Assembly (NCBI GenBank): GCA_000333855.2
Contig: CM007343.1
Location: forward strand, 593,581 to 657,580
Length of the DNA stretch: 64,000 nucleotides
DNA from: Endotrypanum monterogeii
Taxonomy: Eukaryota > Euglenozoa > Kinetoplastea > Trypanosomatida > Trypanosomatidae
Reading direction: 5' to 3'
Under the pieces are notes generated by a model that was not told where the DNA came from, searched no databases, and was given only the letters and a program-made list of their open reading frames with translations. Position numbers and translations under genes: made by a program. How positions within the stretch are numbered: the stretch's first letter is position 1; each line of letters starts with the position of its first letter. Shown one piece after another: positions 20,703-30,705 of this stretch.

Positions 20703-22799
20703 ATGTCAAACGACGCCGCCATCGACGAGGTAGGCCGAAAGCGCAGTCGGGATGAGGAGTCGCCTCCTTGCCCCGCTCCTTGTCCAGCAACTCCCCCCCC
20801 TTCATGCGACACATCACGCAACGCTGAGCCGACAGTCAATGGTAGTGATGTTCAGGGTGCATCGACACCGCCTCCAAAGGAGAGCAGCAGCGCTTCAACA
20901 TTGCACACCAGTGCGAAGGAGGCTCGCTTTGAGGGCCGCTGTATGCCGTCGTCCTTCCACTCGCTTCTTGGAGATTACGAGGTACCTGATGAGGCGAAGG
21001 ATGTGGAGGACCTCGTTGGTGGCCACGAGGACTTCAGCGACCTCCCCGAGGCTCGCCGCGAAGCTCTTCTGCAGTCGGTGCGCACGTTGGTGAAGAAGGC
21101 TGCCGGGGCGGGCTCAGCCAGCCAGCTGGAGCATCTGCGGGTGAAGGCGTCACGCCTGCACGGCTTCAAGGATACGGCGCGCAAGTCAGAGCTGACGGCT
21201 GCGTACAGGCAACTCGTTCGTGAGGGCTCCATCGCTGAGAATGCGGTCGTCGAAGAACTTCTTATTCGAAAAAAAGGGAAGTCGCACAGTGGAGTGCTTG
21301 TGGTGACTGTGTTCATGGGTCCCGGCGAGTTCAGCTGCCCCAAAGACTGTCACTACTGCCCTAACCAACCCGGTATTGCCCGCAGCTACTTGCTCAAGGA
21401 GCCTGGCGTGTTGCGTGGCTTCCGCAACGGTTGGGACCCCATCAGTCAGTTTTACGACCGTGCCAGTGCACTGGAGAACAACGGACACGTCGTGGACAAG
21501 ATCGAGCTCATCATCCTCGGTGGCACCTTTTCTTTTTATCCTCAGCGCTACGTTGAGGAGTTCATGACGGCGTCTTACTTCGCTGCGAACACGTACTACG
21601 ACTCGGCACCACTGCGGCCGATGCGCAGCTTGGCGGAGGAGTTGACGCTAAACGAGGACGCGCGATGCCGCATCATCGGCATCACAGTAGAAACGCGACC
21701 TGACTACATCAACGCACGCGAGCTACGCCGCTTCCGATCCTTGGGCGTAACACGCGTGCAGCTCGGCATCCAGCACCTAGATGACACTATTTTGGACCTG
21801 ATCAACCGTGACTGCCCCACGGCGAAGACGGTGATCGCGATCCAGCGGCTGCTAGATGCTGGCTTCAAGGTGGACGCCCACTGGATGCCAGACCTTCCCG
21901 GGAGCAGCTTCCAGAAGGACATGGAGCTGTTTGAGACTCTTTTCTCCCCTGAGAATGAGTCCTTCCAGGTAGATCAATGGAAGGTGTACCCCACTGCCAC
22001 TGTGCCTTTCACTAAAATAAGCGAGTGGTACGAGCGGGGAAAGTACAAACCATACGCGGAGCTGGAGAACGGTGCCTACATGGTGAAGCTGTTGGTATAC
22101 ATCATGGAAAATTGCCCCTACCGTATTCGACTCAACCGAATTATCCGCGATATCCCGACCACATACATCATGGGTGGAGAGAAGCGGTGCAACCTGCGCC
22201 AAGTGATCGAGGCAGAGATGCGCGCGCGCAATATCCGATGCAAAGATATCCGTGAGCGTGAATGCAAGGGTAGCCCCATCGATAGGGCGAACACGCACCT
22301 CTTCACCGACGAGTTCCGCGCCAGCGAGGGGACGGAGTTTTACCTCTCTGTAGAGAATGGCGATCGTACTCAGCTGTATGGCCATCTTCGTCTGCGACTG
22401 CGTGACGACTCCGAGGGAGAGGAGAGGAATATCCTCCCGATTCTCCGGGGCTGTGCTCTTATTCGCGAGTTGCACACGTACGGCAAGCTGATTGCGGTCA
22501 GTCAGCACAACACAGGTAACGAAACACAGCACGTTGGCGTGGGCACGCAGCTCATGCGTGAGGCTGAGCGTATCGCCAAGGAGCGCGGCTTCCATCGCAT
22601 CGCCGTCATCGCCGGCGTTGGAGTGCGTCGTTACTATGAAAAACTCGGCTACCGGCTTGAGGAGACGTATATGCTCAAGTTGCTTGACGATCAGGCGGCT
22701 CTCATCACAGAGGAGCAGGTGACGCAGGACGACGACAATGAGAACTCATCTTACAAGAGCTTCGTAAAATCTGTCAAGTCCTTTTTCGGGTTCCGGTAG
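20703..22799 (+). CDS. ELP3B: Elongator protein 3-like radical SAM / GNAT acetyltransferase (ELP3b type)
   Basis: 698 aa. The order is a disordered N-terminus (about 1-80), a helical linker, a radical SAM domain starting near residue 195, and a C-terminal GNAT acetyltransferase domain (about 540-670). The cluster cysteines are C212, C216 and C219 in CPKDCHYCPNQPG, a CX3CX2C spacing unlike the longer first interval of typical eukaryotic ELP3. The acetyl-CoA loop is QHVGVGTQLM from residue 609. ELP3 proteins modify wobble uridine in tRNA through acetyl-CoA and SAM chemistry. Trypanosomatids carry two ELP3 genes, and the T. brucei ELP3b is reported to be nucleolar and to affect rDNA transcription. 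The divergent cluster motif makes me assign this copy to the b type by inference; assignment to ELP3 in the wide sense is firm. Start: first ATG after a clear splice acceptor. Confidence 0.9.
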   Translation: MSNDAAIDEVGRKRSRDEESPPCPAPCPATPPPSCDTSRNAEPTVNGSDVQGASTPPPKESSSASTLHTSAKEARFEGRCMPSSFHSLLGDYEVPDEAKDVEDLVGGHEDFSDLPEARREALLQSVRTLVKKAAGAGSASQLEHLRVKASRLHGFKDTARKSELTAAYRQLVREGSIAENAVVEELLIRKKGKSHSGVLVVTVFMGPGEFSCPKDCHYCPNQPGIARSYLLKEPGVLRGFRNGWDPISQFYDRASALENNGHVVDKIELIILGGTFSFYPQRYVEEFMTASYFAANTYYDSAPLRPMRSLAEELTLNEDARCRIIGITVETRPDYINARELRRFRSLGVTRVQLGIQHLDDTILDLINRDCPTAKTVIAIQRLLDAGFKVDAHWMPDLPGSSFQKDMELFETLFSPENESFQVDQWKVYPTATVPFTKISEWYERGKYKPYAELENGAYMVKLLVYIMENCPYRIRLNRIIRDIPTTYIMGGEKRCNLRQVIEAEMRARNIRCKDIRERECKGSPIDRANTHLFTDEFRASEGTEFYLSVENGDRTQLYGHLRLRLRDDSEGEERNILPILRGCALIRELHTYGKLIAVSQHNTGNETQHVGVGTQLMREAERIAKERGFHRIAVIAGVGVRRYYEKLGYRLEETYMLKLLDDQAALITEEQVTQDDDNENSSYKSFVKSVKSFFGFR

Positions 22800-24093
22800 A
22801 TCACACTCAAGAAGGGCCCCGACTAGCCACGGGCAGGCGGGTCGGGTGAGCTAGGGAAAGCAGCAGTCGACGCCAGAAAACCTCTTGGCGCCATCCCCTT
22901 CCTCTGTGACTACCAGCCTCACCATCCGCTACTGATAGCGAGGGCTCACTTGCCTTTCATTCTGACGAGCATCTCTGCAACTGTGCTATCTTGTTTCCCG
23001 CTTTGAGTGATATGGATTCAAACCTTGTTCGCAGATGAGTTCCCCCCGTACGCACCGTGCTGCTCAGTGGGACTTCACATCTCCGCTTTACATTGAAGGA
23101 GGGAAAGGAGGAGGGGGGGGGAGGCGTGTCTCTGGCATGCAAGTTGGGGCGACATCGACAAATGTCTTCCTTTGCTCTTTTTCCTTCTCTCTGAGTCATA
23201 TATATAAATATATGTTCAGCGATCACTTCGTTGACATCGATTAACAGGCCGTGGTGTTGCGAACAAAGAGGTCGTCTATCTCCCCATCTCTCCTTCTCAT
23301 AATAGTAGGCACTGTGACACAGTGCGGATGAGGCGCTCATTCGTTCTACATTCCCTATTTCGCTTCCTTCTTTCGCGCTGCTGTAGCTTCCCACGATCTT
23401 GTGCAGAGAGTATGGGTTCGTGTGTACAGTGTATGCAAATGCACAGCTACAGCGACGCGTGCGGCGGTGCATACAGGCGTTGTGGCACGTTCGCTTGCTT
23501 CACTTGCCTTCTGCTCCTTCCTCTGAAATTCTTCTGTATTCACCTGGATAGGAGAGGGGAGGGTGCATGATGGGTCGACCTCGTTGGCCACCTGTTTGAT
23601 ACAGTGTGCACGGAGAGGAGATGGGGGCTTTGGTGCGTACGGGCAATCGCCCAGGTGTTTACTTTGGTACGTGTAAATTACATAAAAAAAGAAATTCGAT
23701 TTTTATTCTCTTTCATGCCCCCCCCCCCCCCCACACACACACACACGCACATACACAACTTCCGTTTATGCGATTGCTGCACTTCGTTGGGGTCGTGATG
23801 TAGGGGGAATAGGGAGGAAAAGAGGCTTTGGTCACGGCCTTGGCAGGCATCACCCACAGTGTATCTACGCGCGAGCACGCACACACACACACACACACAC
23901 ACACTATTTTCTCCCCTTCTCGATTCGTTTTTTTTTTTTTTTGTTGTCGCCACTGTCTTCCCTCACCCCCGTCGCACGGTGCTCGTATCACACACTGAGC
24001 ATCTTCTCCCCACTGATGTGGACAGAGAAGGAAAACACATTCATACTTACTCATACATCCCCGGAAGGTGCGAGCCGCTACCTCGCTAACAGA
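22800..24093. other. Intergenic region
   Basis: 1.3 kb without a gene. It contains a G run near 23111-23123, a C run at about 23718-23732 followed by a short (CA)n, a second (CA)n at 23880-23904, and a T run at about 23927-23942 that probably directs trans-splicing of the next gene (AG at 23998-23999). Confidence 0.7.
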
Positions 24094-25344
24094 ATGGCGG
24101 GGTCTTCTTCTTTGGTGGTGATATCGACTTCCTCCTCCCGTCTTTTGCCACGGATGAATGCCCGGGCGATGGTGCCGGCAGCCGCTGCGGTTTCTACCAC
24201 GTTTCTTCACACACAGCAGCGGCGCAAGTCGCTGGCCAACACGATCCATGACATGACGATCATGCGCCTTGGTTCCTCATACAAACCCAGTAGTTTCACG
24301 TCCAAGGACATCAGCACAGGCCCGCAAGCCGGCGTTGGCCATGACCCTGTCTTCGCCGACTATCTGATGAAGAAGATTGTGGGACCGCTGCGGCGAAAGC
24401 AGAGCAACACACCAGACGACTACCTTAATGTGGACGAGGCTAGTAAGTGGATGGAGGCCAAGAGCGCAGCGAAGGTGCTCGGCATTAAGGAGGAAGAACT
24501 GCCCAAGTTAACTAAGATTATCCTGGAGGAGAAGTTCAGGAAGGAGTACAAACTTCGCACCAACGCGCAGCAGGAGGAGGTGGTGATTGCGACAGAGGTG
24601 CTTCTCGAGTACCTTGATTCCACCGTGTTTATGAAAAAGAGTCGACAGTACTACAGAAAGTTCTTGGACAATACCAGGGCTGAGGTTGACGCTGAGCTCT
24701 CCAGCGAGCGGCGTGGACGACATCAGTCGTTTGTATGGTTTTTCGGTGTCGCCATCACCGGCGCCTATGCCATTGTTCTCTTTGTTGCCTACTCCCGCAC
24801 ACTGGTGACTCGCGATGACGTGGTCAGCATTGGAGTCAAAACGTCAGAGTATTTCTTAATGACATTTTTGCAGCCCAAGAATACAGAGCCGAAGCCAGAC
24901 TACAGCACACGCTACTTCAATACACCCACGTCCATGGAGATGGACAAGAAGCGGGGTCGGTACAACCAACAGTTCTCGACGCAGGATGAGATACGTCAGG
25001 CAGAGCTCTCCGAAGCGTACCACGAGCGGGAAGACGCAGAGATACTGAAGCTATTCAACGACGAGCGAGAAAGAAGCATTCGTGAGCGCCAGGATGATAA
25101 GGCTCGTGATAGCCGCGTTTCTGTTCACCTCCCTGAAGAGATCGAGGGGGCAGAAACCTCTGTAGCGGATCGAGGCACCGACAACAAAGCCGCGTTTGAA
25201 CGAATGACGCTCCGGGATTTTAGTGGCATGCTGTCGACCAATTTCGGTGGCGGCTCGCGCTTTCAGCGGCTGACAGAAGAGACGTCTTCACGGACGGATC
25301 GCTTAAACGCTGCGCGTGAGCGAATTAAGTCCGAGAGCTCTTAG
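24094..25344 (+). CDS. Hypothetical protein, mitochondrial presequence and one membrane segment
   Basis: 416 aa from ATG 24094. The N-terminus (MAGSSSLVVISTSSSRLLPR and on to residue 45) is Ser/Arg/Ala-rich and free of acids, as in an import presequence. An in-frame ATG at 24016 lies just after a likely splice acceptor and would add 26 residues; I prefer 24094 because of the presequence, but 24016 is possible. Residues about 100-205 are charged and helical, a single hydrophobic span (WFFGVAITGAYAIVLFVAY) sits near residue 212-230, and the rest is charged, probably coiled and partly disordered. I recognise no family. The layout suggests a single-span protein of a mitochondrial membrane with large domains on both sides; this is inference from composition. 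Confidence 0.75.
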   Translation: MAGSSSLVVISTSSSRLLPRMNARAMVPAAAAVSTTFLHTQQRRKSLANTIHDMTIMRLGSSYKPSSFTSKDISTGPQAGVGHDPVFADYLMKKIVGPLRRKQSNTPDDYLNVDEASKWMEAKSAAKVLGIKEEELPKLTKIILEEKFRKEYKLRTNAQQEEVVIATEVLLEYLDSTVFMKKSRQYYRKFLDNTRAEVDAELSSERRGRHQSFVWFFGVAITGAYAIVLFVAYSRTLVTRDDVVSIGVKTSEYFLMTFLQPKNTEPKPDYSTRYFNTPTSMEMDKKRGRYNQQFSTQDEIRQAELSEAYHEREDAEILKLFNDERERSIRERQDDKARDSRVSVHLPEEIEGAETSVADRGTDNKAAFERMTLRDFSGMLSTNFGGGSRFQRLTEETSSRTDRLNAARERIKSESS

Positions 25345-25358
25345 CACCGATAACACTG

Positions 25359-25368
25359 GTGTGTGTGT

Positions 25369-25430
<62 letters not shown>
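25359..25430 (+). repeat. Long (TG)n microsatellite at the 3' end of a gene
   Basis: About 72 bases of TG repeat with one interruption, placed almost directly after the stop codon at 25344, so it should lie in the 3' UTR as a (UG)n tract. Confidence 0.95.
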
Positions 25431-25434
<4 letters not shown>

Positions 25435-26250
25435 ACTTCTCCGCGTGCCTAGTCCTACTCTTTACTCATTATTCCTTCCCCTCTCCCCCTTTTCTTGCGC
25501 TTTCGGCGTGGATCTGTTTCATGGAGAGAGATTAAAAAAAAAAGATCACCTCGACTTTCTCCTCCCCTCTTGCAAGGCTTCTCCGCAGGTTTGTGGGGGA
25601 TGGGAAGGGTGGCATCGTCACCTTGAACTATCACCATCATTGTCTTGGTATCCCAATTATGTCACATCAACTCTACAAGTCATTTCCCACTACTCTTTAT
25701 TGCCTCTCCTGTGGCCTTTCTATCCCTCCTCTCCCCGCCCATGCCCACAACTTGCGTCGCGCAGCACGGGCATCCTGTTCCGTGCGTGTGCTTCTGTCAC
25801 CATCACTGCTCTCATGCATTTGATGTAATTATACCATCTCATATCCTCTCGCGCCCTCATACGTTGCTCTGACGTCCACCCCACGCAACGTGAAAAGGGA
25901 GGTAGAGTGGTAAGCCGCCAAGGGGTGCGAGGCATATACTTCTCGAGTCCATCCCTGTATTCTAGTTGTTGGCCCCTGCCTCCGATTCTTACTCGTTATT
26001 TCCCTGCCTCGCCGCGTCTCTCCTCTGCGACGTCCAGCTGTTCTCTCTTCTTTTTTTTTTCCAGTTTGTCGGAGGTTTTTTTTTTATTCCAACTTCACCT
26101 TCCCACGGCTCAGGACTGCCCCTCTCCCCCTTTTTTCCCCTTTTCCTGCCCCTACTTACCCCTCACGACAGCTCGCTGTTCTGCAGCTACCGCGACGAGT
26201 GCTACTGTGACCGTAGATGCCACTTACATTGTGGTTAGCGTGGCTGTCAC

Positions 26251-26308
26251 TTCCTTTTTTTTTTTCCCCTCTTCCGTCTTTCCCTCTCCACCGTGTTGCG
26301 TGCTGTAG
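26251..26308 (+). promoter_or_regulatory. Candidate spliced-leader acceptor for the carrier gene
   Basis: A long C/T tract ends with GCTGTAG at 26302-26308. The first ATG downstream is 26382, in frame with the carrier, which argues against the longer frame that starts at 26217 inside the intergenic sequence. Confidence 0.6.
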
Positions 26309-26381
26309 AGACTTTTCTAAGGGTCTGATACGGCTCAAGGAGGTCAGAACGGGTTGGGTGGGTGCACTAGTGGTTCAACAT

Positions 26382-27545
26382 ATGCTATTGCGCTCCGCAA
26401 GGTCCTCTTCAGCCGGCAATGAGGAAGGGAGCGGTGTCCTTTCGGCTTCGGCACCGGTGAATGCTGTGCGGCGTGATGCAGACTCCAAGTCCACCACAAG
26501 GACTGATGCCCACGGCTGCAGTGCGGTCCACAAGGATGATACTCTCTATGCGAATCCAAAAATCGCTGCACTGGCCTCATCTGTAGCCACTATTATAACC
26601 AAGTCATTTTTGCACCCCATCGACACACTCAAGTGCCGCGTGCAGCTCCTGCGCACTGACGTTGCACCACCGTCGCCGCCGCACAGTCAACGTTTTCTCT
26701 TCTACACCGGCCAGGGTCCACCCGGTGTGCTGCGCACTCGCCTTCGACAGCTACGACATCAATACTCCGGCCAGTGGGTCCTACGGCACCTTTACGGTGG
26801 ATTACCCGTGAAGCTGTTGTTCTATGTGCCCTACCAAGCCACGTACGTGTCGAGCTACAGTTTCGCACAGCACACGCTGCAGAGGGCTGATGCGCATGTG
26901 GTCGATAGTGCAGGCCGTCGCTCCGGCAACTACTTGTGGCATACGGTGGCCGCAGCCATCTTTGCTGAGATGGTGAGCGCCACGTTGCGTGTGCCTATGG
27001 AGACCATCAAGATGCGCATTCAATCCGCTACTGCTACTGGTTCGCTACACGCACTGCGGCAGCTCCGCAAGCAGGGCTTCGCTTCGTGTGTTCGTCTCGT
27101 CATACCCCAAACTCTGATGCACGACATTCCGTACTCTGTCATCCAATGGTTGGTGTATGAAACTCTGCGCCCATGGACGCAAGGGTGGAGGAAGCGCGTG
27201 GAGGAGGCTGATGGTGACGCGGGGCTTAGTGCCACATCGTCAAGCTTTTGGACGGTGTATGCTGCAGAGCTGGCGCGCACCTTTTTGTCCGGCGGTTTCA
27301 GCGGCATGTCGGCGTCCGTGCTCACTGCGCCACTTGACAATATCCGCACGCGTGTAGTGGTGGCCACTGCGCACAACTCCAGCTTGACGGTCTCAGATGT
27401 GGTGCGAGACACCTATCGGCGCGAGGGTTTGCGTGGGTTTGTTCGTGGCGGAAGCCTTCGCGTTATCTGGGTCACTATGAACATGGCGTGCTATTTCCCG
27501 CTCTTCGAGGGCGTGCGCTCGCTTTTGCAAAGGTATGCGCGGTAG
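26382..27545 (+). CDS. Mitochondrial carrier family protein
   Basis: 387 aa, somewhat longer than the usual 300 because of a polar N-terminus of about 60 residues. Three carrier signatures of the PX[DE]XX[KR] type are present: PIDTLK at P79, PMETIK at P205 and PLDNIR at P317, one per tandem repeat, each following a hydrophobic helix. Partial second-half blocks such as YGGLPVKLLFYVPYQ and GLRGFVRGGSLRVIW match the aromatic/Gly motif and the even-numbered helices. The family exchanges small solutes across the inner mitochondrial membrane. The Gly-Leu-Pro-hydrophobic pattern after helix 1 is reminiscent of the SAM or metal-related carriers, but I cannot name the substrate. ATG 26382 is the first ATG after the predicted splice acceptor. 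Confidence 0.93.
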   Translation: MLLRSARSSSAGNEEGSGVLSASAPVNAVRRDADSKSTTRTDAHGCSAVHKDDTLYANPKIAALASSVATIITKSFLHPIDTLKCRVQLLRTDVAPPSPPHSQRFLFYTGQGPPGVLRTRLRQLRHQYSGQWVLRHLYGGLPVKLLFYVPYQATYVSSYSFAQHTLQRADAHVVDSAGRRSGNYLWHTVAAAIFAEMVSATLRVPMETIKMRIQSATATGSLHALRQLRKQGFASCVRLVIPQTLMHDIPYSVIQWLVYETLRPWTQGWRKRVEEADGDAGLSATSSSFWTVYAAELARTFLSGGFSGMSASVLTAPLDNIRTRVVVATAHNSSLTVSDVVRDTYRREGLRGFVRGGSLRVIWVTMNMACYFPLFEGVRSLLQRYAR

Positions 27546-29626
27546 GATCCTCACGACAGGGACGCGTCTTCGGGATGTGAGTGTGGAGTGCAGGAAGGTG
27601 TGCAGAGCGAGAGAGGGGGGGGGGACGATCGCAGCCAATAGACGCACATGTGGCAGAGAAAGTGACTGAGGGCAGGTTTTGCTTTTATGTCGCACTGTGC
27701 GTACTTCTGGTAGATGTGAGGACCCCAGTCGGATTTTGTTTGTAGTTTTGGCCCAGGCGTGTCTGTTGCGATCAACCTTCTCCCCCCTTGCCGTTCTCTA
27801 TATATCACTGCTTAGAGGCTCAGCAGCTTCGGTAAAACAGGAATTAGTTTTTTTTTTTTTTTTGAAGGGCCAACCCAAACAGTAGCAGCAGAAGCGAGGA
27901 TAGTCTCACAAGAGGGGTGTTGTGGTCATGGGCATCTGTACACGCCCCCTACTTGTGTAATCAATTCCAGACCTCCCACACCCCTACATGTATATATGTG
28001 TGTGTGTGTGTGTGTTATATGTATGTCTATACATATGTTTATGAATGCAGCAACTGTGGCTCTACGAAGGGGCGTGTGTTTATGCATGGGGCAGGGCTTA
28101 GTCGTCAACGGTTCGGAGTTGAATTGGTGCCGCTGTTAAGCGGAGCGGTCATGTCGTGGGGGTGGGCTATCATACCCTTCGCATGCTTGTTTTCGCAATT
28201 GCTCGAAGTAGTAGCTGGGCTGTTGCTATCGAGTGCTAAAATTTTTTTTTTCGTGTTCATAAAACGTTTTTTTTTTTCTTGCCCCGTTTGGCATGTTGCT
28301 TTTTTCTGCGCTTCCTCAGGTATGCAATTGTGCGCCAACGTGTACGTGACTTAGCTCTGCCGAGTGTAGTGCAAGGTGATATGCCTGAAGACATTGAGGT
28401 ACACGTAATTTATTGGAGACATCATCAAAGGCCTGCTGTCATATGTAACCCCCCTCCATCTTTTGAGCATCCACGGATCACGGAGGGCATGTCGTCTATC
28501 TGCTGCTTCAAGTATGTCGTGCAGGTGTGCAATCGGTGCTTTCAGCGCAAGAGCTCACCCATTTTCGTGTTCTTCAGGTGAAGATGCGCACAGAGTCCTG
28601 CGCTTCTGCAGTGTTTTGCTCTTAAATGTTATGGAGGTCTTTGTGTGTGCGTGTGTGTGTTTGAACACGGGGATTCGGGTCGAGTCACTCAGAAATACGC
28701 GTAGTGAACTGCTTTGTTGTGTTCCGTGTGCGATGAACAAACGCTCGCATCTGCCCCCCCCCCTTTTTTTTTTTTCTATCCCCCCCTTCAGACACGCTGT
28801 TCCCCCCCTTTCCCCTCTTCGCTCCCTTCCTTTCTTTCTGTCGCCTGCGAGTATCAATCTGACCGGCTCGTCAGGCACACGGCTGCTTATCACTGGCTGG
28901 CCAATATCGACAATGATGACACATCCCACATACGCGTTCGGATAGGCTCTTAGGGCATAATAATAATGTAGATGCGTGAGGGGTTCTCATGACGATGTCT
29001 TGCCTTACAATGCCCCCCCCCCCCCCTCCCCTCCTCATGTGGACAGAAGGTATGGCGATCCCTTCCTTTTTTTTTCCTCCGAGTTTTTACCCTTCATGCT
29101 AGGTATAGTTGTTCCACACATTTCTCTAAGTGCCTTTCTTGATCGACGCTTTGATGCATCCATACTTTCTCTACACACATATATATGTTTTCATGTGTGC
29201 GTGTGTGTGTTTGTGTGTGTGCGTGTGTGTGTTTGTGTCCTTATTTAGATTTTTGCTTGGCTACGGTATATCCATTTTAATTTTTCCTGCGTGGGTGGGT
29301 GTGTCTCGGCGGTTGATGTCCCATGTGCCTGTGATCGAATTCTCGCTCCTTTTCACTCGCTACTTTTCTTCCGATATCTTTTTTTTTCTCCATACGCTGG
29401 CCGGTGTGTGTTGTTGCAGTTGTTCGCCCTTCTTTATAACTCCCCCCCCTTCCGAGGCATCACACTGATAGAGTGTGGCGCGGATCGCAGTGTCCTGCCT
29501 ACCAGGTTTCAAATATGGAGTCCTTTATATCGAGGCTGTGAATACCAACTTCTTCACGCATTCTTTTCGGCACGCAAACAACCGTATTTGTACGTGGTGA
29601 GGACGCCATCCATCCATCACGCGGCG

Positions 29627-30102
29627 ACGCTGCGCACGAATGATGTAGACGCACACCCTGAAAACGCTCTGCCGCATCTGTTGCACCACAGCCCGTATCC
29701 TTGCTCGCCTCAAACGGGTTGTCTGTAATGTCGTATGGCGCATGTCGAACTTTATTTCGCCTTCCGCGTCCTGCTGGGGTGCGGCGACAGGGGAGGCGCT
29801 GATGCGTGGCCGGTGGGTGTGGGGCCGTATCAGTGTATTCTGTTACTGCATTTCTTTGGCAGCTGTGGTGCCGCAGCACGTGAAGGGGATGGGTGGTGGC
29901 GGTGTGGTGGAGGTCAGCGATGGGGGCTCTGTGGACGCATGCTCGCCTGTGCGCCATGTGCTGGTGGCGCACTCTGTGGTTGACTGGTGATGTTGGCAAT
30001 ATGCTTAGCGTGAGCTGGCACACCCGCTATGGCTGCTGCACTGCTCTTCGACATTGCCTACGCACGAAGTTGGTTTGATGGTACTGCAGGGAGGGGGCGG
30101 GG
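29627..30102 (+). repeat. 476-bp dispersed repeat, copy A (SIDER-like?)
   Basis: The sequence matches 53723-54198 in the same orientation with one difference that I could see (C at 29825, G at 53921). The element has no intact ORF with coding character and sits in an intergenic, 3'UTR-like position. Its size and placement resemble Leishmania SIDER degenerate retroposons, but I could not confirm the family. The GC-rich sequence continues past the shared end to about 30240 in this copy only, so copy B may be truncated. Confidence 0.9.
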
Positions 30103-30510
30103 TCGGGCGTCACTGTATCTGAGCATCAGTGCTGTTTGCGGGTTCGTGGCCCTTCCACATCGCGGGCGTCCGGTGGAGGACTCCCTCCGCCCGTTTCGCC
30201 TCGGCCACCATCAGAGGCAGGCAGCAGTACGCTTAGGTTGACTTGGAGAATAATATGTAATGCCCTCCTGAGATACACTCTTTTCACTTCCCATTTTTTT
30301 TTTTCGCCTTCTCACTGTTTTCAATTTTTTTTTTCAGATACGAACTTGCTTTCTCCATGAGCTGTCAGTTGCGGCCGGTGGCATCGTTATTCATTATCCG
30401 TAGCATCCCCGTACGCTGCTCCCGTCACACGCCGGTGAAGGCGGAGGGTGCGGGTCTTGTCTGCAGGTCGAGCGTGGAGCTCACTCGGGCTCTTTTCCCC
30501 ACCACAACCA

Positions 30511-30512
<2 letters not shown>

Positions 30513-30545
<33 letters not shown>
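30513..30545 (+). repeat. (CA)n microsatellite
   Basis: About 33 bases of CA repeat 160 bases upstream of the thioredoxin-like gene. Confidence 0.95.
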
Positions 30546-30548
<3 letters not shown>

Positions 30549-30705
30549 GGAAATCCGCAACGTGAGCCCCCTCACTCTCTCTCTAGTGTGTTGCCGTCGT
30601 TCACAACTTTCCACGAACTTAACCGCACTTATTTTCCTTATCCCTTTTATATATATTGTATTTCTTTAATTACATTAAAAGCATTTTTGTTTTTTGTTTG
30701 GGGCA

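Larger units (their letters stand above)
25345..26381. other. Intergenic region
   Basis: 1.0 kb. A long (TG)n starts 15 bases after the stop codon (25359-25430, one TA interruption). CT-rich stretches at 26000-26080 and 26251-26305 precede the carrier gene. No credible coding frame. Confidence 0.75.
27546..30705. other. Long intergenic region with a dispersed repeat
   Basis: 3.16 kb. It holds (TG)n at 27997-28015, several T and C runs (28240-28275, 28752-28780, 29010-29026), an imperfect TG tract at 29195-29237, one copy of a 476-bp repeat (29627-30102) followed by a GC-rich stretch to about 30240, (CA)n at 30513-30545 and an AT-rich block near 30647-30680. The short frames at 28279-28581 and in the repeat lack coding-type codon use. 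Confidence 0.75.

Noticed and set aside
26217..26381. Upstream extension of the carrier frame
   Set aside because: The extension runs through the polypyrimidine tract, so the first ATG after the AG (26382) is the better start.
28279..28581. 100-codon frame in the region after the carrier gene
   Set aside because: Third positions are not GC-biased, and the translation has no domain.
29742..29990. Overlapping frames inside the 476-bp repeat, recurring at 53838-54086
   Set aside because: They recur only because the DNA is repeated; Gly/Cys/Trp-rich translations from GC-rich sequence without coding features.
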